This document shows, piece by piece, positions 59,344 to 64,000 of a stretch of DNA of 64,000 bases. The stretch lies in NCBI GenBank assembly GCA_037892935.1, contig JAYXKI010000001.1:930001-994000 (forward strand), read 5' to 3'. The notes beneath the pieces are model-generated. The model saw nothing but the letters and a program-made list of their open reading frames with translations, did no database searches and was not told the origin of the DNA. This stretch comes from Phlebopus portentosus (lineage: Eukaryota > Basidiomycota > Agaricomycetes > Boletales > Boletinellaceae). A program made the translations under genes and the position numbers. How positions within the stretch are numbered: the stretch's first letter is position 1; every line of letters starts with the position of its first letter.

Positions 59344-62300
59344 ATGTCATCTCGATCAGAGAGCCATGTATTTCAAGCTGGCGCTGAACACAGCGTCATT
59401 CCGTTGCGCGCAAATTCCGGTGGGATTGAATACTAAGTGCAAGGGAAAGGTTCTGATGATCCCACAGGTACGAGTCTGCTTATTAAGCTATTTCGAGACT
59501 CCGCGACAACAACGCGCAGTAAACCCGATCGCATCATGTTGGAGAAGGGCGTTGACCCGATGAACAGGGCAGGTGAGCTGGCTGTATTATTTCTTCCATT
59601 ATTGTAGGTTGACGATAATTAGAAACAGAAAGAGGACATCTGGGCTCTTCAACGTCTTCTACGCCGTCTTTTGATATGATGCAGGATGGATCTGCTGCGC
59701 CGTGCATGTCATCCGTTATAACAAGGGCCATCCCTTTGACCATTGCTTCCAGCAAGGTATGGCCTATTGTATGTTCAAGAATGTGTCCTGACTTTTGGGA
59801 CAGTCTTCCCACTATACCGGCACCGAGGAACTCGAGGTTCGTATGCTGCAGGTAACGGAAGAAGGTATGATATCCTGATCACTGTCGTTCGTTTAATCGA
59901 CTAACGAGAATAACAACAGCTGAAGAATGTGAGCTAAAGTCAGCAATGGATTTCAATTCAGTACTTACTTGGAAATTGGCCAGGGGACGATCCATTTGTT
60001 GATATTTGCGAGTCAGATTCGGGAAGCTCGACGTTACCTCTTTCACACAGTGGTGTAGATCAAGCTCCGCGCCTGCCCGCTGAAGCATCCACGTCCGGAG
60101 AGAACATGAATCGCTTCACACCAACTCCGAACGAATCGTCTTTCCGTAATGCAGAATGCGAAGTAGAACGAACCGGCAGTATCCCACGGTGTTGCGATAG
60201 CAAGGATCCGGACCTTCGATCTCCTAAGTCTGTATCCGCTGCTAATCGGAACCGGATCAAGCAGGACCGGCCCATACGTCGAAGTATACTTAATCCGGGT
60301 CATAGCACACCGATGACCTCGACCGTAAGGATCGCCGCGAGCGCCACAGGGACAGACGGATCACGGCAGATCGACAATGCCATGCAATCAGGAGAAGTCA
60401 ACGTTGGGGATGGAAACACCGAGGTACAACCAGACTGTACAGTAGAAGCTCGGATCTCGGAAAACTCTGGAGTCCATATAATCCCGGAAGTATCTAAGAC
60501 AGGTATGGCTGAGCAAGTTACAGTAGCTACTGGCGATGACTCCCTGGCGAGTACCTTTGCGGAGCAAGAATCTCCGATTATCATAGCTCACAATGAGCGA
60601 AAGCAACAACTTATAGATGGTAAAGGTATAGCAAAAGGAGTGCAGTTCGAGATCGCCCGAGGAATCACTCATGGTTGGTGGACATGGGACGACATCACGG
60701 ATGAAGTCGTTGACAGCCTCCGCGGAACAAATTTTGAGAAAGCCGGGAAAGTAGCGCAAACAATTGGCAAAAGGCCTAAAAGGGGATTGAGCGCACCGGC
60801 AGGCCCGATCGCACAGGCAATATAGTATGTTTTCTGCTAAAACGTCAACAGAGCATCACTGAACGGGACTTTTTAGTGCTGAACTTGACAGAGAGCAAGA
60901 GGCGTTTGTGGAACACGAGGATCGTGGACTGGGTCTCAAGGGTCCATGGAAAGGAAAGGATAACTGGTATGGCGGACGTGTCCAGTTGACCGCCAAGCTT
61001 GAGTTCAATAAAATGAACAAGACCGGCCAACCTGCGTTCACAATTCGCCTCAATGGTTTCCACACCGGCAAATCAAACCGAGCTGCAAGATTCTTCACGT
61101 CGCTATCATTCTTCAGCTTAAATTTGAGAAAGAAGCTCTCTTCAATATTGAGAACCACAAATTGGTGACAGAGCTTCTCGGCAGGCACGTCGTCATTTGT
61201 GGTCGCTTGTACTGTGCCTTCTGTACGAAAGAAGGAAAGATATTCTTCGTCGAAACGAACGAGGATTATCAGCGCAAAGCAAGAGAGAGCGATGGTGATC
61301 AGTATAGAATGTCGTATAGAAAGCTCGTCAAGACTATCAACCCTCTGGAACTTAACAAGGAACAGGTATGCTCCGTCTATCCAACGTGGCCGATTCTGAC
61401 TCATCTATTAGTCCATGAATAAATGGCTTGCACGTTGGTGAGCATCTCCCTCCGTGATTTCATGATTTCCATAGAGCTTCCTTTTCCAGGCAACTGATTT
61501 TGTCAACATCACGACCAGTGATCGAGTTCGAGCCACAGAATATTTTCTTGGGCTTAGACGACGTTTGTACGTTTCGACCCTTTGATTCTTAAAAGTCGAA
61601 CTAATCTTCCCAAAGATGGCGTTGAATCAGACAAGGAGTCCATAATGACAGATGGTTGTGGATGGATGAACTATACTGCTCTTCAACAAAGTACCGTGAT
61701 TCTAGCCAATTCTAAATGCCGTCACTCATACAGCTCATTTTCCTACTGGAAGTCGCCACTATAACGAATTCAAGCTTTCCAGTTGTCGTGCAGGGACGCA
61801 TCGGCGGATCGAAAGGCCTTTGGCTTTTACATCCCGCGGAAGAACACAGAAGTCCAACGGAACCACCGAAGATAGTGCGTCCAACTCTGGAAACTGTGTG
61901 GATTCAAGCCTGAGGCATTTCTTCGTAGTGGGTTCGACGATCACAGCTTAAAATAATCTTGCCACCGAAAGAGAAATGGCATCGTTCGCTTCGAATTTTC
62001 GATCTTGTTCGCCTACCTCGACTTTCAGTACCGAGTGGGCTGAACGAGCAGACCATTCTGAATATGTCTGATAATGGCATAGAAGACAGTGGTTTTGCTG
62101 ACCTTATGGAAGCCGGATTGAAGGCAGAAATCGAGCCTCTGACTAAGTGGGAAGGGAAAAACGCATGCATTCTGTTGGCGAAAGCTGTGGAAGAGGCAGG
62201 TAGGATAATGGCTGCACGTCGCCTTCGTGGCGCCGGGGGTGAAGCTCGTTTGTATAGCTATGTCCGAGATGAGGATGAAGAAGTTGACAACGATGCCGAT

Positions 62301-64000
62301 AACGATTCTGATCTCCTGGTCGAAAGGGACTCTGTCAGTGGCCTTCCTGTCTCGCTGTACGAGCACGCCCGCGACCTGCTGCTCTCTGGCTTTGCTCCCT
62401 CCCAAAGCCCGGTGCTGAGGGAGAAACTGAGGTACATTGTGAAGCAATCGATTAAGAATCGACTCGAGAAATTCCATATACCGATCGCATCTTCCGCCGA
62501 AGCATTCATAGTGCCGGGTAAGTGGCACACTAATTGATATCTGCTGGATGTTCAAGTTGTATAGATCCGTATGGAGTTTTGGAAGACGGAGAGATTTACT
62601 TCAACTGTACTACACCTGTCCTTGATACAAGCACATGCATTGATCCTCACACTTTCACGGGCCCGGTGCTGGTAAGTCACTCATATATCAACTTCTTAAA
62701 GACTAAATTTTCAATGTAAAGGTGAGCCGCAACCCGACGATGGTGCCGTCTGATGTACGAAAGGTGAGGTTTGAGATTTTAACGAATTAGTCTTGCGCTT
62801 CAAGGATTATAGGTGACGGCAGTCAGCCATGACCGACTTATTAAATATAAAGATGTAATCATTTTCTCGACGAAAGGCGGCCGATCGTTAGCGAGTAAGC
62901 ATTAACTTGAATCGGTTTAGAACATATGCTCATGCATGACTAGGTTACCTGGGTGGTGGAGGTATGCTTATTATCTCGGGAAATTGACGGCTACTAATGA
63001 ACATTTTCTCGTCTATAGATTACGACGGAGGTAAGACCAAGATCTGTTGAATATGATCCCAAGCCACTTAGCATCCGTAATTTAGATACTGCCACGATCA
63101 TTGCTGAACCGAGTATTGTCAGCGCATTCCACAACTCAGAACTCGTGCTTGAACCAATAACCGTCCGCGAGGCTTTTGAAGAGGAAATAGAGAAGGTGTC
63201 CGAGTTCATAGAAGGAATCAGATCGATCAATCGTCAGAAGTTCTCTAGGGAGATTTCAAACAGGGTTCTGCGCGGATTATCTGATGGCAAGTTCGGACTG
63301 TACTCCAGGTTTCACGACAACGCGTTAGTTGGTTTATACACTGTAGCTTTACAAATTCGCGGACGACTTATCATCTGACTTAGAGCTTATGAACTCGGGT
63401 ATAACGACCCGGAGACGATTCGGCTCGCATACATGTAAGTGCTTGAGGCAATGTCCGGTACTTTACTTATAGCTGTCCAGGTTTACAACGTGTTTGGATG
63501 CCGTGAAATCCGGTCTGCGAATCAAAGGCTCAATTTATACGGAAGATGCTAAAAGGTGGAACGTGCCAAGGCCCGAGTGCATGCAAAAAGAGGACGAACG
63601 CGATCGTATCCGTAACAGGGGAGAAATCTGTCGTCGACTGATCAGACGTCGAAATTTGAAGCCGTTTGTCCTCGACACGCTGAAAATTCACAGCAAAGAC
63701 CTTGCAGACAAAGCCCTATCCGCCTTTGAAGCACTTAGTAACAAAAGAAGACCCTTTTATGGCCTGCGGGAGAAACCTGACGAGGACCTCATACGGCCTT
63801 ATTTCGAGATGAAGAAATTTGTAACTCACCTTCAGGATAAATACGATATCACCAGTCCGCTTGAAGATCTGCAGAAAATTGAAACCTTCGTTCGATCGCT
63901 ATGTGAAGAATACATTCTTGCAGTGGTATCCCTTTACGGAAGTGAGGACAGGGGAGATAAATCGTCCTCGAAGTCGGAACCGATGGCCAAAATCAATCAC
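59344..64000 (+). CDS. RNA-dependent RNA polymerase, copy 2, 3' end beyond window
   Basis: Tandem paralogue of copy 1 in the same orientation. The start at 59344 gives MSSRSESHVFQAGAEHSVIP, matching SSEHTTTS-type sequence of copy 1. After a variable region (60106-60580) come IAKGVQFEIARGITHGWWTW, GLKGPWKGKDNWYGGRVQLT, SIMTDGCGWMNYTALQQ, VVQGRIGGSKGLWLLHP, SLRIFDLVRLPRLSVPSG and FHIPIASSAEAFIVPG. The catalytic stretch is again split: 18-nt exon 62944-62961, 12-nt exon 63019-63030 and an exon from 63086, giving YLGGG-DYDGD-TATII. The last visible exon (from about 63480) encodes the helical C-terminal part and runs into the right edge, so the last 100 or so residues are missing. No stop or frameshift was seen in the joins I checked. 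Confidence 0.92.

Overview
This window is nuclear DNA of a filamentous basidiomycete, most likely an Agaricomycete. The evidence is dense genes with many short introns (about 45-70 nt), a class I hydrophobin, fungal RNA-dependent RNA polymerases, a basidiomycete-type ABCA transporter, and cytosolic and mitochondrial ribosomal protein genes with fungal exon structure. I see no bacterial operon features, CRISPR array, tRNA, rRNA or intact transposon. Coordinates for multi-exon genes run from start codon to stop codon and include introns; the splice sites were read by eye.

Layout. 1-2025: 5' part of an ABCA-family transporter (minus, runs off the left edge). 2830-4233: serine-rich hypothetical protein. 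5447-8070: Nup96 nucleoporin (minus). 8862-10003: homeodomain factor (plus). 10350-11624: family-16 methyltransferase (minus). 12156-13908: unrecognised multi-exon gene (minus). 14094-15818: RVB2/reptin ATPase (minus), divergent from mitochondrial uL2m (15977-17177, plus). 17310-17603: GON7-like KEOPS subunit. 17905-23781: three paralogous secreted hydrophobic proteins with a doubtful membrane-protein gene between them. 25033-26359: UPF0396-like RS-domain protein. 26553-31398: ribosomal proteins eL21, uS4 and eL28 around a TRF4-like poly(A) polymerase. 32084-32578: hydrophobin. 34478-36252: O-fucosyltransferase-like Golgi protein. 36600-37210: a non-coding patch with a 105-bp tandem duplication and two hairpin or MITE-like elements. 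37579-40347: DH-PH-FYVE Rho-GEF with a candidate frameshift. 40589-45402: giant coiled-coil protein. 45588-49695: Lgl/tomosyn/Sro7 exocytosis protein. 49863-51166: SIKE/FGFR1OP2-like STRIPAK subunit. About 51308-51853: Swi5 recombination mediator. 51932-53203: RCC1-repeat protein. 53587-58580 and 59344-right edge: two tandem RNA-dependent RNA polymerases of the QDE-1/RDR type.

Most of the window is housekeeping: translation, nuclear pore, RNA tailing, chromatin remodelling, tRNA modification, vesicle traffic, recombination. The accessory parts are the secreted-protein cluster, the hydrophobin, the repeat patch and the tandem RdRP pair. The RdRP pair is the most interesting region. Both copies keep the catalytic DYDGD motif, most of which is encoded by a 12-nt microexon preceded by an 18-nt microexon, and both share a promoter box and a probable 5' UTR intron just before the start codon. 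They look like a recent but diverged tandem duplication of an RNA-silencing enzyme.
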